From NCBI RefSeq assembly GCF_002741055.1, contig NZ_CP016809.1, positions 2,378,501 through 2,442,500 on the forward strand: a DNA stretch of 64,000 nucleotides. The letters run 5' to 3'. The position numbers were made by a program, and so were the translations under genes. Positions 16,666-25,492 of the stretch are shown one piece after another (positions within the stretch are counted from its first letter, which is position 1; each line of letters opens with the position of its first letter). The DNA comes from Paenibacillus ihbetae (GTDB taxonomy: Bacteria > Bacillota > Bacilli > Paenibacillales > Paenibacillaceae). The notes under the pieces are model-generated. The model worked only from the letters and a program-made list of their open reading frames with translations, was not told the origin of the DNA and searched no databases.

Positions 16666-17100
16666 TTACTGGCAGTAGCGATTGAATGCGTCTGTCAAAT
16701 CAGCTGCGATCTCCTCGGCGGAGCGGTTCTCAACTTGATGACGCTCAATAAAGTGTACCAGCTCCCCATCCTTCAAAAGGGCAATCGAAGGCGAGGAAGG
16801 CGGATATGGCGCAAAATATTCACGTGCCTTCGCCGTTGCTTCCTTATCCTGTCCGGCAAATACCGTGAACAAATGATCCGGCTTCACCTCGTTTTGCAAT
16901 GCCAGCGCAACGCCTGGACGCGCTTGACCTGCCGCACAGCCGCACACGGAATTGACAACAACGAGCGCCGTGCCCTTCGCTGCCTCGAACTGCTCTTCCA
17001 CTTCCTCCGGCGTCGTCAGCTCGCGGATCCCCAGAACCGTGAGCTCATCGCGCATCGGCTGAACCATATCGCGCATATATCGGTCAAAAGACATACCCAT
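16666..17100 (-). CDS. BrxA/BrxB family bacilliredoxin
   Basis: A 144-residue thioredoxin-fold protein of the YphP/YqiW family, which removes bacillithiol from mixed disulfides on proteins. The family's unusual CGC active site is present in NSVCGCAAGQARPG (Cys53 and Cys55), with a cis-proline region PPSSPSIALLKDGELVHFIERH. I start at the ATG preceded by AAGGAG at 8 bases; a longer open frame upstream has no ribosome binding site. A bacillithiol-using host fits a Firmicute. Confidence 0.92.
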   Translation of the reverse strand: MGMSFDRYMRDMVQPMRDELTVLGIRELTTPEEVEEQFEAAKGTALVVVNSVCGCAAGQARPGVALALQNEVKPDHLFTVFAGQDKEATAKAREYFAPYPPSSPSIALLKDGELVHFIERHQVENRSAEEIAADLTDAFNRYCQ

Positions 17101-17253
17101 AACTGCTTCACTCCTTATATAAACAAGATTATTCGATTGATAACAACTCATCGCTATCTATATTATACAATCACGAAGAGTGAAAGCAAGAAAATACAAA
17201 ACGAGCAGCATCCAAAGTGGGATACCGCCCGCCGATAAAGTGGTGATACAAGC

Positions 17254-17367
17254 CTAGGTGGCCGGGAAATTAATCCCGTCCTGCTTTTTGTCCACGATGG
17301 GCTCACCGCGGCGCTCTTTATTTCCACGCTTTTGCTGCTCTTGCTCCTTGGAATTGTTTTTGCTCAT
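17254..17367 (-). CDS. 37-residue highly charged protein, unknown
   Basis: A short frame with an excellent ribosome binding site (AAAGGAGGG, 6 bases before ATG). It encodes MSKNNSKEQEQQKRGNK followed by ERRGEPIVDKKQDGINFPAT. It is hydrophilic, rich in Lys, Glu and Gln, without a membrane segment or cysteine. It lies alone between the kinase at 17423-19150 and the bacilliredoxin gene, on the same strand as both, 55 bases after the kinase stop. Coding is supported only by the start signals and sensible composition. Confidence 0.6.
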   Translation of the reverse strand: MSKNNSKEQEQQKRGNKERRGEPIVDKKQDGINFPAT

Positions 17368-17422
17368 CCGAATCCCTCCTTTACCGTTGGCTCTGTCTTA
17401 TGATGCCAACTCGCCCAGCCGA

Positions 17423-19150
17423 TTATTCGAAGGCAGCGGCACTTTGGGATTCGATCATCGTCTGTTGAGAGGAGCGGACGGGCAGCGAAATGATAAAGAC
17501 GGTGCCTTGGCCTTCGCTGGATTCCACATCGATTGTTCCGTTGTGACGCTGCACCACGCTCATGCATAGTGCCAGCCCAAGCCCGGTGCCTTTATTCTTC
17601 GTCGTGAAAAAGGGCTCGAACAACCGCTGCAGTACATCGTCCGGTATTCCAATCCCGGTATCCTTGACGAATAGCTTGACCTGCTCGCCTTCATGACGGG
17701 TCTCAATTGTCAGCGTTCCCTTTTCCCCCATCGCTTCCATCCCGTTGCGGCATAAATTCAGGATCAGCTGCTTCATCTCTTTCGGATTCAAAAGAAGCCT
17801 TGGCAGCATCGATCCCAGCTTAAGCTCGATGGACTGCCCGCGCAAATTGGCGTCCGCCCATAACAGCGGACTCAGCTCGTGAATGATATCGTGAAGATGG
17901 CACTCTTCCTTCTCGGCCGTACGATTCTGGGCCAAGGACAGAAAATCGTTAATGATGCTGTTCGCACGGTCCAGCTCTTCCATCACAATCCGATAATAAT
18001 GATCCAGCGTATCCGGGCTCTTCTCCTGCATCAGCTGCAAAAATCCGCGCACAACCGCCATCGGATTCCGAATTTCATGCGTAATACCGGCCGCCATCTG
18101 GCCAACTAAGCTGAGACGCTCCACATTGATAAATTCGGAACGCAGTTTATCAAGCTCCGTTATGTCTTCAATAATTCCAACCGCCCCCGAAATTTTGCCC
18201 GTTTGATTATGTATAAGGGGGTAGATTCCTGTCGAGTAGACCCGGGAGCCGTTACGGACAATTTCTCCCGGCGTTTCGATACCTTGAAGGGCCTTTTCGA
18301 TCCTCGTACGCAAATGCTCCTTCTGAAACATACCGTCAAAAGCTTCATAAAACGATTTCCCGATGAGATCGCTCCTTGTCAGCTGCGGATAAGCCGCCTT
18401 GCGCAGGTCCGTGATCAGATGGTGATTGGCAGCTATAATATGGCCCTTCAGGTCAACAGCTATAATGCCCAGCGGGATGAGATCCAGAAACGGACTCACG
18501 GATTCCTTATTCATCGAAGGGCCGTTATGTCGATTGGCAACCAGCCGCTCCGCGGTAAATTCAATCCAGTACACAATGAAACCCGAGTGGAGCATGCCAA
18601 TCAGCATATAGAGAACCGCAACAAGAATCATATCGGGATTCAGGTGTTGATTATGGACTTTTCCGTCAACGGCCTGGTGGCCCACAATAAGAAGCATGGA
18701 TGGAACCAGGGCGCTCCACAGCCAGCAAAGCTTTTCAAGGACCGAGCCCTTCTTGAAATGAGTCGATATCCGAGGCAGCAGTGAGTAGCATATGATCAGC
18801 ATATTTAACAGGAGGCAGGCCAGCGGCCACCCGTAAATCAGCCCATGGCTTGTTATATATACGACTGCAAGACATAACCCCGAAAACCGGCTCCCGTATA
18901 AAATGCCAAAATACAAGGGAACGACACCAAGATGAATCGGTACATAATAATCGCTCATCGCCGAGAGCAGGATACATAGAATAATGCTGATTCCGCATGC
19001 GATGGCGATCTGGTCGCGGAATCTCAGCAAAACATCCGGTTTCTTCTTGTACAGGCATTTTACATGTCTGTCGAGGAGAAGCGGCAGATGAAAGATGAGC
19101 GTACTAGACAGCAGAACTTGCAGCAGAATATCTTTCCATAGGCTCAGCAC
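17423..19150 (-). CDS. membrane-bound PAS sensor histidine kinase (sporulation-kinase-like)
   Basis: A kinase of about 575 residues. Five or six membrane helices occupy the first 200 residues (5TM-LYT/KinB-like sensor), followed by one PAS domain (about 220-335, DLIPLGIIAVDLKGHIIAAN), HisKA with the phosphorylated histidine in GITHEIRNPM (about 358), then HATPase with N-box NLCRNGMEAM, DTGIGIPDD and GTGLGLALC. No response regulator is adjacent, which is typical of orphan kinases feeding the Spo0A phosphorelay; that role is inferred. I take the GTG 10 bases after GAGGTG as the start; the upstream TTG abuts the site. Confidence 0.85.
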   Translation of the reverse strand: MLSLWKDILLQVLLSSTLIFHLPLLLDRHVKCLYKKKPDVLLRFRDQIAIACGISIILCILLSAMSDYYVPIHLGVVPLYFGILYGSRFSGLCLAVVYITSHGLIYGWPLACLLLNMLIICYSLLPRISTHFKKGSVLEKLCWLWSALVPSMLLIVGHQAVDGKVHNQHLNPDMILVAVLYMLIGMLHSGFIVYWIEFTAERLVANRHNGPSMNKESVSPFLDLIPLGIIAVDLKGHIIAANHHLITDLRKAAYPQLTRSDLIGKSFYEAFDGMFQKEHLRTRIEKALQGIETPGEIVRNGSRVYSTGIYPLIHNQTGKISGAVGIIEDITELDKLRSEFINVERLSLVGQMAAGITHEIRNPMAVVRGFLQLMQEKSPDTLDHYYRIVMEELDRANSIINDFLSLAQNRTAEKEECHLHDIIHELSPLLWADANLRGQSIELKLGSMLPRLLLNPKEMKQLILNLCRNGMEAMGEKGTLTIETRHEGEQVKLFVKDTGIGIPDDVLQRLFEPFFTTKNKGTGLGLALCMSVVQRHNGTIDVESSEGQGTVFIISLPVRSSQQTMIESQSAAAFE

Positions 19151-19307
19151 AATGCTCAATCACCTCAATTGGACAACGCCTCTAATATTTTTGATTAAAT
19201 CACAGGCGACATCAGATTACAATATCTTGTAAGTTCATGTTGAAACGAAGGAGAACAAAGGCTTCCGTCCTATGCTGAAGGACTTAGGATAATTCATGGA
19301 TACCGTA

Positions 19308-19313
19308 TATAAT
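19308..19313 (+). promoter_or_regulatory. -10 box of the flavoprotein gene
   Basis: A perfect TATAAT about 48 bases before the ATG; the -35 region (TTAGGA at 18 bases) is weak. It lies in the 200-base divergent spacer with the kinase gene. Confidence 0.4.
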
Positions 19314-19360
19314 AAGAATGATCTACTAGTGATATACCCTTAAAGGAGCTAAGAGCAAAC

Positions 19361-20629
19361 ATGCCGGATTATGATGTAATTGTGATCGGGGGCGGACCGT
19401 CCGGGCTGATGGCCTGCGTGGCAGCCGGAGAAAGAGGAGCCTCCGTTCTACTCGTGGATAAAGGAGACAAGCTTGGCCGCAAGCTCGGCATATCGGGCGG
19501 CGGCAGATGCAATGTGACCAACGCGAAGGAGCAGGATGAACTGATCGCCAACATTCCGGGAAACGGCCGGTTTTTGTACAGCGCTTTTCAGCATTGGAAT
19601 AACCGGGATATTATGACCTTCTTCGAGGGGCTCGGCATTCCGCTCAAGGAGGAAGACAACGGGCGGATGTTCCCGGTAACGGACAAGGCCTCAAGCGTTG
19701 TCAACGCCTTGATCGGCAAGGTCCGCGAGCTGGGCACCGATATCCTGACGAACAGCCCGGTGCACCGAGTTCTATTCGAAAACCATCATGCGGCAGGCAT
19801 AGAATTAAAATCCGGTAGGACGATTACGTCCTCTTGCGTCATCGTTGCGACCGGCGGCCAGTCGGTGCCGCAAACAGGCTCCACCGGCGACGGCTATCCA
19901 TGGGCCGAGGCAGCCGGCCATACCATCACCGAGCTGTACCCGACGGAGGTGCCGATCGTGTCGACGGAGCCATGGATTGCCTCCAAGGAGCTGCAAGGGC
20001 TCTCGCTGAGGGATGTAGAGCTGTCGGTCTGGAACCCGAAGGGTAAGCGGATCATTGCCCACCGCGGCGACATGCTGTTCACCCACTTCGGCGTATCCGG
20101 CCCGATCGCGCTCCGATGCAGTCAGTTTATCCGCCAGGTTCAGCGGAAATTCGATATCGTGAATGTGGACATGGCCATCGATATGTTCCCGGACCGATCC
20201 GTGCCGGAAATGGAACGTGAAATTAGGACATACCTTGAGGAGGAGCCGCGGAAAAGCATTAAGAATGCCCTCAAAGGATATCTGCCTGAACGCATGATTC
20301 CCCTGCTGCTGTCCAGGGCCGGGATCGACAGCGATACGGTGTGCAGCGGCATCTCCAAAACCGCTGTATCCGGACTGGCCGCCACCCTTAAGAAATTCAT
20401 GTTCCGGGCTTCCGGAACGAGATCGCTGAAGGAGGCGTTCGTAACGGGAGGCGGGGTAAGCCTTAAGGAGATCCAACCGAAAACCATGGAGTCCAAGCTG
20501 ATGCCGGGCCTCTTTTTCTGCGGCGAAATATTAGACATCCACGGCTATACCGGGGGATACAATATCACGGCCGCCTTCTCCACCGGATACACGGCCGGCA
20601 AGCACGCCGCAGAGGCTGCTTCCGGATAG
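19361..20629 (+). CDS. NAD(P)/FAD-dependent oxidoreductase, HI0933/YhiN/BaiN family
   Basis: A 422-residue flavoprotein. The Rossmann FAD motif [22 protein letters not shown] is at residues 4-25, followed by the family hallmark [18 protein letters not shown]. An inserted beta domain carries the [16 protein letters not shown] motif. The C-terminal FAD motif is [19 protein letters not shown]. Related proteins in gut clostridia (BaiN) reduce bile acids, but most members have no known substrate. Monocistronic; start with AAAGGAG upstream. Confidence 0.9.
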   Translation: MPDYDVIVIGGGPSGLMACVAAGERGASVLLVDKGDKLGRKLGISGGGRCNVTNAKEQDELIANIPGNGRFLYSAFQHWNNRDIMTFFEGLGIPLKEEDNGRMFPVTDKASSVVNALIGKVRELGTDILTNSPVHRVLFENHHAAGIELKSGRTITSSCVIVATGGQSVPQTGSTGDGYPWAEAAGHTITELYPTEVPIVSTEPWIASKELQGLSLRDVELSVWNPKGKRIIAHRGDMLFTHFGVSGPIALRCSQFIRQVQRKFDIVNVDMAIDMFPDRSVPEMEREIRTYLEEEPRKSIKNALKGYLPERMIPLLLSRAGIDSDTVCSGISKTAVSGLAATLKKFMFRASGTRSLKEAFVTGGGVSLKEIQPKTMESKLMPGLFFCGEILDIHGYTGGYNITAAFSTGYTAGKHAAEAASG

Positions 20630-20690
20630 GTATTGCTCCTACCGAGCGTATCCCAAAAGCCGATACCCAGACTGCTCCAGCAACATGCAA

Positions 20691-20740
20691 AAGCGCTGAT
20701 CAGTTCCTATTTTTGAGGGCTGACCAGCGCTTATTTTCAT
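20691..20740. terminator. bidirectional terminator between the flavoprotein gene and ecsB
   Basis: AAGCGCTGATCAG pairs with CTGACCAGCGCTT (one mismatch) across a 16-base loop, followed by ATTTTC. Confidence 0.65.
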
Positions 20741-20802
20741 TTCCCGAATGCAAAATCTTACTATAATATAAGAAGCTGCATTCAAAATATTAATTTATCC
20801 GC

Positions 20803-22098
20803 TCATGCTGATTCGTCGCCGGCTTCCTCCCCGTTCACTCTTAATGAGCGCTCTTCCTTGTATACCGGCCAGGACGTCAGGGACGGTGCCGCTAGGACGG
20901 CCACAGCCGTGAATGCAAGCCCTGCCAGCCACCCGACCGCTCCCTGAAAGAGCGTCAGGCCCGCGACCATCGAATACAGAAACGCTGGCAAAATCAGCAG
21001 CGTCCGAACAACGATCACGCCAGCAGACCGGTAATGACGGTTGTTGAACGGAAGGACGTGCATGAATTCCGCTTTGGCAAACTGGGCCCACCGGGTATGA
21101 AGCCAATAGGATATGAGAATGACCATCGCAATGTAGACGATTACCTTGACTACATGCGGCGGCATCCAGATTGCCGGAATTCCGAGCAATGTAATCTGGA
21201 GGTACACGGCCAGATTTTCCGATTTACGCAGGATCGCCTTCAAGCCGGCATCCGCCAGCCGCTTTTCCGCGGCCCCTTTAAAGATGCGCCCTGATTTGCG
21301 GAACAACCAGGTCTTGCTTCGGATGCTTGGGGGCTTGCCGACAGCTTGAATCATAATCTTCTCGGTTAATTGGATGCGCGTACTCGCATCTTCCCGCACA
21401 TCGGACATGAAGGTTCCCTTCATGCGCAATCGGTACCTGCCGAGCAGGGGCAGCAGCACGAGAAAAATTACAGCCCCTAACCATAATACTAGCGGCGTTT
21501 TAAGCCCGAAAGTCACGCATAACATGAACGTGCCGAAGAAAAGCCAGCGGCTGAAGTAGCCCGCAAGCCGCCTTGTCCATCCCTTATAGCGGGAACGGAT
21601 CATCCTCCCCGCCAGATTTGCGCACCAGGCGCAGGCTGCGGCTGCCAGCAGCAGCGAGATTAATGCCGTCCCGCTGAATCCATAGCCCCGTACAAGAAAC
21701 GGGAGGGCAAGCCCCGTGAACAGCAGCCCTTTGACCGTGGAAACACATATGCTGTATCCCATCCCGCGGAGCATCAAGCCCTTGATCCAATGCGGATGCT
21801 GGCGGAGGAACAACACATCGGCCTCCTCGAGAAACAGCAGCACCCTGCCGAAGAACATCAGCAGCAGAAGCGAGGCAGCTCCCTGTACCGGGATATAGTC
21901 AACCCAGACGGGAAGCGGTCTTGTCCACAGCTCGCGATAAATCCCTCCGCCAAGCAGCAGGCCCGGTACAATGATGTACAGCATCACCGTCCAATCCGCC
22001 ACGGTAGCGAGACTTGCACGCTGATGGTTCCAGTGGGAGCGTACTCTGGTCCAGAACAGGGAGCCCGGATTCTTCACCTGCCGTGATCGTAACATCAT
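20803..22098 (-). CDS. ecsB: ABC transporter permease EcsB
   Basis: A protein of about 431 residues with roughly ten hydrophobic segments in two blocks around a central soluble stretch (KTWLFRKSGRIFKGAAEKR), the EcsB layout. In B. subtilis, EcsAB is needed for regulated intramembrane proteolysis by RasP and affects secretion and competence. An upstream ATG overlaps the ecsA stop by four bases but has no ribosome binding site. The ATG-ATG pair preceded by GGGGAGGGGG is the better start. Translationally close to ecsA; no ecsC here. Confidence 0.85.
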   Translation of the reverse strand: MMLRSRQVKNPGSLFWTRVRSHWNHQRASLATVADWTVMLYIIVPGLLLGGGIYRELWTRPLPVWVDYIPVQGAASLLLLMFFGRVLLFLEEADVLFLRQHPHWIKGLMLRGMGYSICVSTVKGLLFTGLALPFLVRGYGFSGTALISLLLAAAACAWCANLAGRMIRSRYKGWTRRLAGYFSRWLFFGTFMLCVTFGLKTPLVLWLGAVIFLVLLPLLGRYRLRMKGTFMSDVREDASTRIQLTEKIMIQAVGKPPSIRSKTWLFRKSGRIFKGAAEKRLADAGLKAILRKSENLAVYLQITLLGIPAIWMPPHVVKVIVYIAMVILISYWLHTRWAQFAKAEFMHVLPFNNRHYRSAGVIVVRTLLILPAFLYSMVAGLTLFQGAVGWLAGLAFTAVAVLAAPSLTSWPVYKEERSLRVNGEEAGDESA

Positions 22099-22112
22099 GT
22101 CCCCCTCCCCGT

Positions 22113-22847
22113 TCATGTCAGCGCATCGAAGCAGTCAAACAAAGATGCACCTGGAAGGTCCGCCGCGATGCGGATGTCGTCCAGTGTTCCCTGTGACGCT
22201 ACTTGACCTTGTGAAATGAGGACAAAGCTGTCGCAGATTCTTTCAGCGGTATCAAGCACGTGCGTGGACATCAGCACGCCCGCCCCGCGCTGCCTTTCCT
22301 CCAGAAGCAGGTTCAGAAAATCCCGCGTCGCCCTTGGATCAAGGCCGATAAACGGCTCGTCCACAATATATACGTCAGGCTTGGAGAGGAAGCCGATCAT
22401 GAGCATCATCTTCTGCTTCATCCCTTTAGAGAAGCCTCCCGGAAGCTCATGCCGGACCGCCTCCATGCCGAACTGCCGAAGAAGCGTCTCGGCCTGCTCC
22501 TTGAACCGCCCGTCCTCGATCCCGTAAGCAGCCGCAGCCAGATCCAGGTGCTCCCATAACGTCAAATCCTCGTAAAATACAGGCTGCTCCGGAACGTAGG
22601 CGTATCTTGGCGGATCGCCGGCAATCCTGACTTCGGCCCTGCAATCTTTCAGCAAACCGAGAACCGCTTTGATTGTCGTGCTCTTCCCTGCGCCGTTGGG
22701 ACCGATCAGCCCGAGCAGCTCGCCGGGAGCGACCCGAAATGAAATATCGCGTATCCGCGGACGCCCGGGCTCATACCCGGCTTCCTGAATGTTCACGGCG
22801 AGAACGGGCTCTGGTTGCGATTCATGATTATCCCGCATCATTTCCAT
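22113..22847 (-). CDS. ecsA: ABC transporter ATPase EcsA
   Basis: An ATPase of about 244 residues partnered with EcsB. Walker A is GPNGAGKST, the Q-loop region is YAYVPEQPVFYE, the signature is degenerate (GGFSKGMKQK, as usual in EcsA), Walker B is VYIVDEPFIGLD and the switch histidine is in STHVLD. I choose the ATG beginning MEMMRD because GGAGG lies 10 bases upstream; another ATG six codons earlier lacks a good site. The N-terminal 15-20 residues are not part of the fold. Confidence 0.9.
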   Translation of the reverse strand: MEMMRDNHESQPEPVLAVNIQEAGYEPGRPRIRDISFRVAPGELLGLIGPNGAGKSTTIKAVLGLLKDCRAEVRIAGDPPRYAYVPEQPVFYEDLTLWEHLDLAAAAYGIEDGRFKEQAETLLRQFGMEAVRHELPGGFSKGMKQKMMLMIGFLSKPDVYIVDEPFIGLDPRATRDFLNLLLEERQRGAGVLMSTHVLDTAERICDSFVLISQGQVASQGTLDDIRIAADLPGASLFDCFDALT

Positions 22848-23047
22848 ATCGTGTATATCCTCCATCCCATTTGGATTCCTATTTCAGGTAATACGCAATA
22901 GGGATGGATTCCGTTGCAGGAGGATTGATTCTCCCCCTCGCACCGATGTGCAGCGGTTCCCAGCCCGGTCACATCGTTCGGTCTCCAAAGGACGGATCGG
23001 GCACCAGACGCGCGAGCGGGGCACCAAGCCGGAGAATGAAATATTTT

Positions 23048-23063
23048 TTGTCCATTGTGACAA
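23048..23063. promoter_or_regulatory. candidate operator upstream of the marR-type gene
   Basis: TTGTC-N6-GACAA is a perfect inverted repeat 95 bases before the MarR start, in the divergent spacer with ecsA, and is typical in size for a MarR-dimer site. The rest of the 310-base spacer shows no gene. Confidence 0.4.
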
Positions 23064-23157
23064 ATCGCATGTTTCGGGGGCCTGTGATTCGAGTAATCTT
23101 AGATTTGAAGGAATTTGGATGGACATGTCATTTCCAATTAAAAGGCGGGGAGCATTG

Positions 23158-23625
23158 ATGAAGGTAACCATGGATCGAAAAACTCAGCTGGCGATGAGCC
23201 TGTATAAAGTGTTTACCAATTCGTTCAAAAGCGTGAACGAGCATGTCATAAACGGCGGTAAAACCGAAGGCTTGAACCCGACGTCTTTTGCCGTCATGGA
23301 AATTTTGCATAATACAGGCCGTCTGCCTATTCAGCAGATCGGATCCCAGCTGCTCTTGCAGAGCGGCAATGTGACGTATGTCGTCGATCGGCTCGAAGAG
23401 AAGGGGCTCGTGCGCCGCAGTCCATGCCCCGAGGATCGTCGAGTGATCTATGCCGAGCTGACTCCGGAAGGCGAAGCTCTGATGCAGCGGCTTTATCCGG
23501 AGCACGAGCGCCAGATCTTATACGCACTGGAAGGATTGAATGAAGAGGAAAAGCTTCAGCTCATCCGGCTTCTTCGAAAAATGGGGGATTATGCGAAGCA
23601 AGCCCATTCTTCGGCAGGTCGGTAA
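23158..23625 (+). CDS. MarR family transcriptional regulator
   Basis: A 155-residue winged-helix repressor. The recognition helix region is QIGSQLLLQSGNVTYVVDRLEEKGLVRRSPCPEDRRVIYAELT, with the wing arginines DRR expected of MarR, and helical dimerisation ends. One cysteine sits in the wing (SPCPEDRR) at the position of the redox or ligand-sensing cysteine in some OhrR/MarR proteins, but whether it senses anything is unknown. GGGGAG is 5 bases before the ATG. The drug exporter at 23816-25336 converges on it and is a plausible but untested target. Confidence 0.88.
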   Translation: MKVTMDRKTQLAMSLYKVFTNSFKSVNEHVINGGKTEGLNPTSFAVMEILHNTGRLPIQQIGSQLLLQSGNVTYVVDRLEEKGLVRRSPCPEDRRVIYAELTPEGEALMQRLYPEHERQILYALEGLNEEEKLQLIRLLRKMGDYAKQAHSSAGR

Positions 23626-23652
23626 CGTCCTGAAAAAAGCGATTATTGCAGG

Positions 23653-23698
23653 AAAGAACCCTGTCTCGTAAGTGAGGCAAGGTTCTTTGTCTATTTTC
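23653..23698. terminator. terminator after the marR-type gene
   Basis: AAAGAACC (23653-23660) pairs with GGTTCTTT (23681-23688), followed by GTCTATTTTC. Confidence 0.65.
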
Positions 23699-23815
23699 AA
23701 TACGGATATTGCCATATCAACGTGAAAAAACTTTTTAAAAACATGATATTCTTTCAGCCTTCGTCATTCTGCTTATGCTGATTCAGCCTCTCTTATGATT
23801 GAAAGAGCCGCGTGA

Positions 23816-25336
23816 TCAGTTCCCCGGTGACGCCTCTCCGTCGGTCTCATCCTCGGGCTGCGGAGGCGCATTGCGGAAAGCCGCTACAATCAGCATACAT
23901 ACGACAGCCATGACGGCCATCCCGACGAACAAAGAATTCAAGCTTCCCTCCAATATGCCGCTCAGCATTCCGCCTGCTCCCTCCGGAAGCTCAGCCGTCC
24001 CGTGCGGAGTCAGCAGCTTGTTGATATCGTCGCTGGAGATGCCGCCCGCATCCGGTTCAGCTGCTAGTCGGCTGGCTATCCCGGCGTTCACCCATAATCC
24101 GAACACCGCCACGCCGACCGTCTGTCCAAAGGTCCGGATAAAGGAATTCAGCGCCGTCGAGGCTCCCCGCACCTGATAACCGACCGATGACTGGGCAATA
24201 ATCTGAAATAATGTCGAAATATAACCGAAGCCCAGCCCATAAATGAACGTAAATGTCAGCAGCAGGGCAAGTGCCGTCTCCTTATACATAAATGCCAGCC
24301 CGACGGCCCCGATGATGAGAAATACGACGCCGATCAAAGCGGTTTTGCGGGATCCCGTCTTCACGATCAGCCGTCCCCCGATCACTGATCCGATCAGCCA
24401 GCCGATGGACATCGGAGCCAGCGACAGGCCCGACAGGGTGGCATTGCCTCCCCTGACGCCTTGAATCCACAGCGGCAAATACGTGGTTAATCCGATGATC
24501 AGCGCGCTGACGAGAATATTCGCGAGCGTAGATACGGAAATATCGCGGATCCTGAATAAATTCAGCGGCAGCATCGGCTCCTTTACGCGGCTCTCCACGA
24601 TCAGGAAGGCAATGAGAAGCACCACCGAACCTCCGATAAGGCCGATCATCATCGGGGAAGTCCAGGAATAGCCCTCTCCACCTCCAACAGCCAGCGCAAA
24701 GAGAAGCGCGGTCATACCGACCGCAAACAATGCCGCCCCGGTATAATCGATCGAAACCTTGCGGGCGGTTCGCTCTTCCCGGAAATAGCGGAGAATCAAC
24801 CAGATGGAAACGACACCGAACGGCATATGGAAGACAAAGATCCAGTGCCAGGATAGAAAGTCTACAAAGTATCCTCCGATCAATGGACCGATCAGGGACG
24901 AAATGCCCCATACGGAGCTGATCATTCCCTGAACCTTCCCTCTCTCCTCCAGGTTGTAGATGTCCCCGATGATCGTAAAGGTCACGGGGATTACCGCCCC
25001 GGCCCCGATCCCCTGGATCGCCCTGAAAATAATGAGCTGCGTCATGCTCTGCGAGAGGCCGCACAGCAGCGACCCCGCCAGGAATATGAGGGAGCCGTAC
25101 AGGAATACCGGCTTTCGCCCGTACAGATCGCTAACTTTGCCGAAAATCGGCGTCGTGACGGCCATCGTAAGCAGGAACGCGGTAAAAATCCAGCTCATCA
25201 GGCTAACGCTGCCGAAGCTGCTAATGATGGCCGGTCCTGCAGGTCCGACAACCGTTCCTTCGATCGCGGCCATAAAGGTCGACAGCAAAATACCGACCAG
25301 AATATAGCCCCGCTTATTTTGTTTCAGTGCATTCAC
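23816..25336 (-). CDS. DHA2-type MFS multidrug exporter (EmrB/QacA-like, 14 helices)
   Basis: A 506-residue proton-coupled exporter. TM1 has the motif D1-like text AAIEGTVVGPAGPAI (the usual Asp is Glu here). Loop 2-3 motif A is GKVSDLYGRKPVFLYGSL, and motif C is GISSLIGPLIGGYF. Two extra central helices and a periplasmic loop before the last helix give 14 spans. The start is GTG with GAAGGA just upstream. Substrates unknown; probably hydrophobic drugs or cations. Confidence 0.88.
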   Translation of the reverse strand: MNALKQNKRGYILVGILLSTFMAAIEGTVVGPAGPAIISSFGSVSLMSWIFTAFLLTMAVTTPIFGKVSDLYGRKPVFLYGSLIFLAGSLLCGLSQSMTQLIIFRAIQGIGAGAVIPVTFTIIGDIYNLEERGKVQGMISSVWGISSLIGPLIGGYFVDFLSWHWIFVFHMPFGVVSIWLILRYFREERTARKVSIDYTGAALFAVGMTALLFALAVGGGEGYSWTSPMMIGLIGGSVVLLIAFLIVESRVKEPMLPLNLFRIRDISVSTLANILVSALIIGLTTYLPLWIQGVRGGNATLSGLSLAPMSIGWLIGSVIGGRLIVKTGSRKTALIGVVFLIIGAVGLAFMYKETALALLLTFTFIYGLGFGYISTLFQIIAQSSVGYQVRGASTALNSFIRTFGQTVGVAVFGLWVNAGIASRLAAEPDAGGISSDDINKLLTPHGTAELPEGAGGMLSGILEGSLNSLFVGMAVMAVVCMLIVAAFRNAPPQPEDETDGEASPGN

Positions 25337-25439
25337 GTGTCCTTCGTCCCCTTTGCTTTGAACAGCTTCTTCACCGCTCGCTGCCGAGCACCCATCCCCC
25401 GGCGATTAAATATATGCGAAAAAGAGCTGACAACAGTAT

Positions 25440-25474
25440 AAAAAGCGCCTCCCAATTATGCAGGAGCGCTTTTC
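25440..25474 (-). terminator. terminator of the ECF transporter operon
   Basis: AAAAGCGC and GCGCTTTT form the stem with TCC/GGA inside. On the minus strand it is followed by TTTTTATAC. Confidence 0.7.
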
Positions 25475-25492
25475 GCACATGTAATATTTCTA

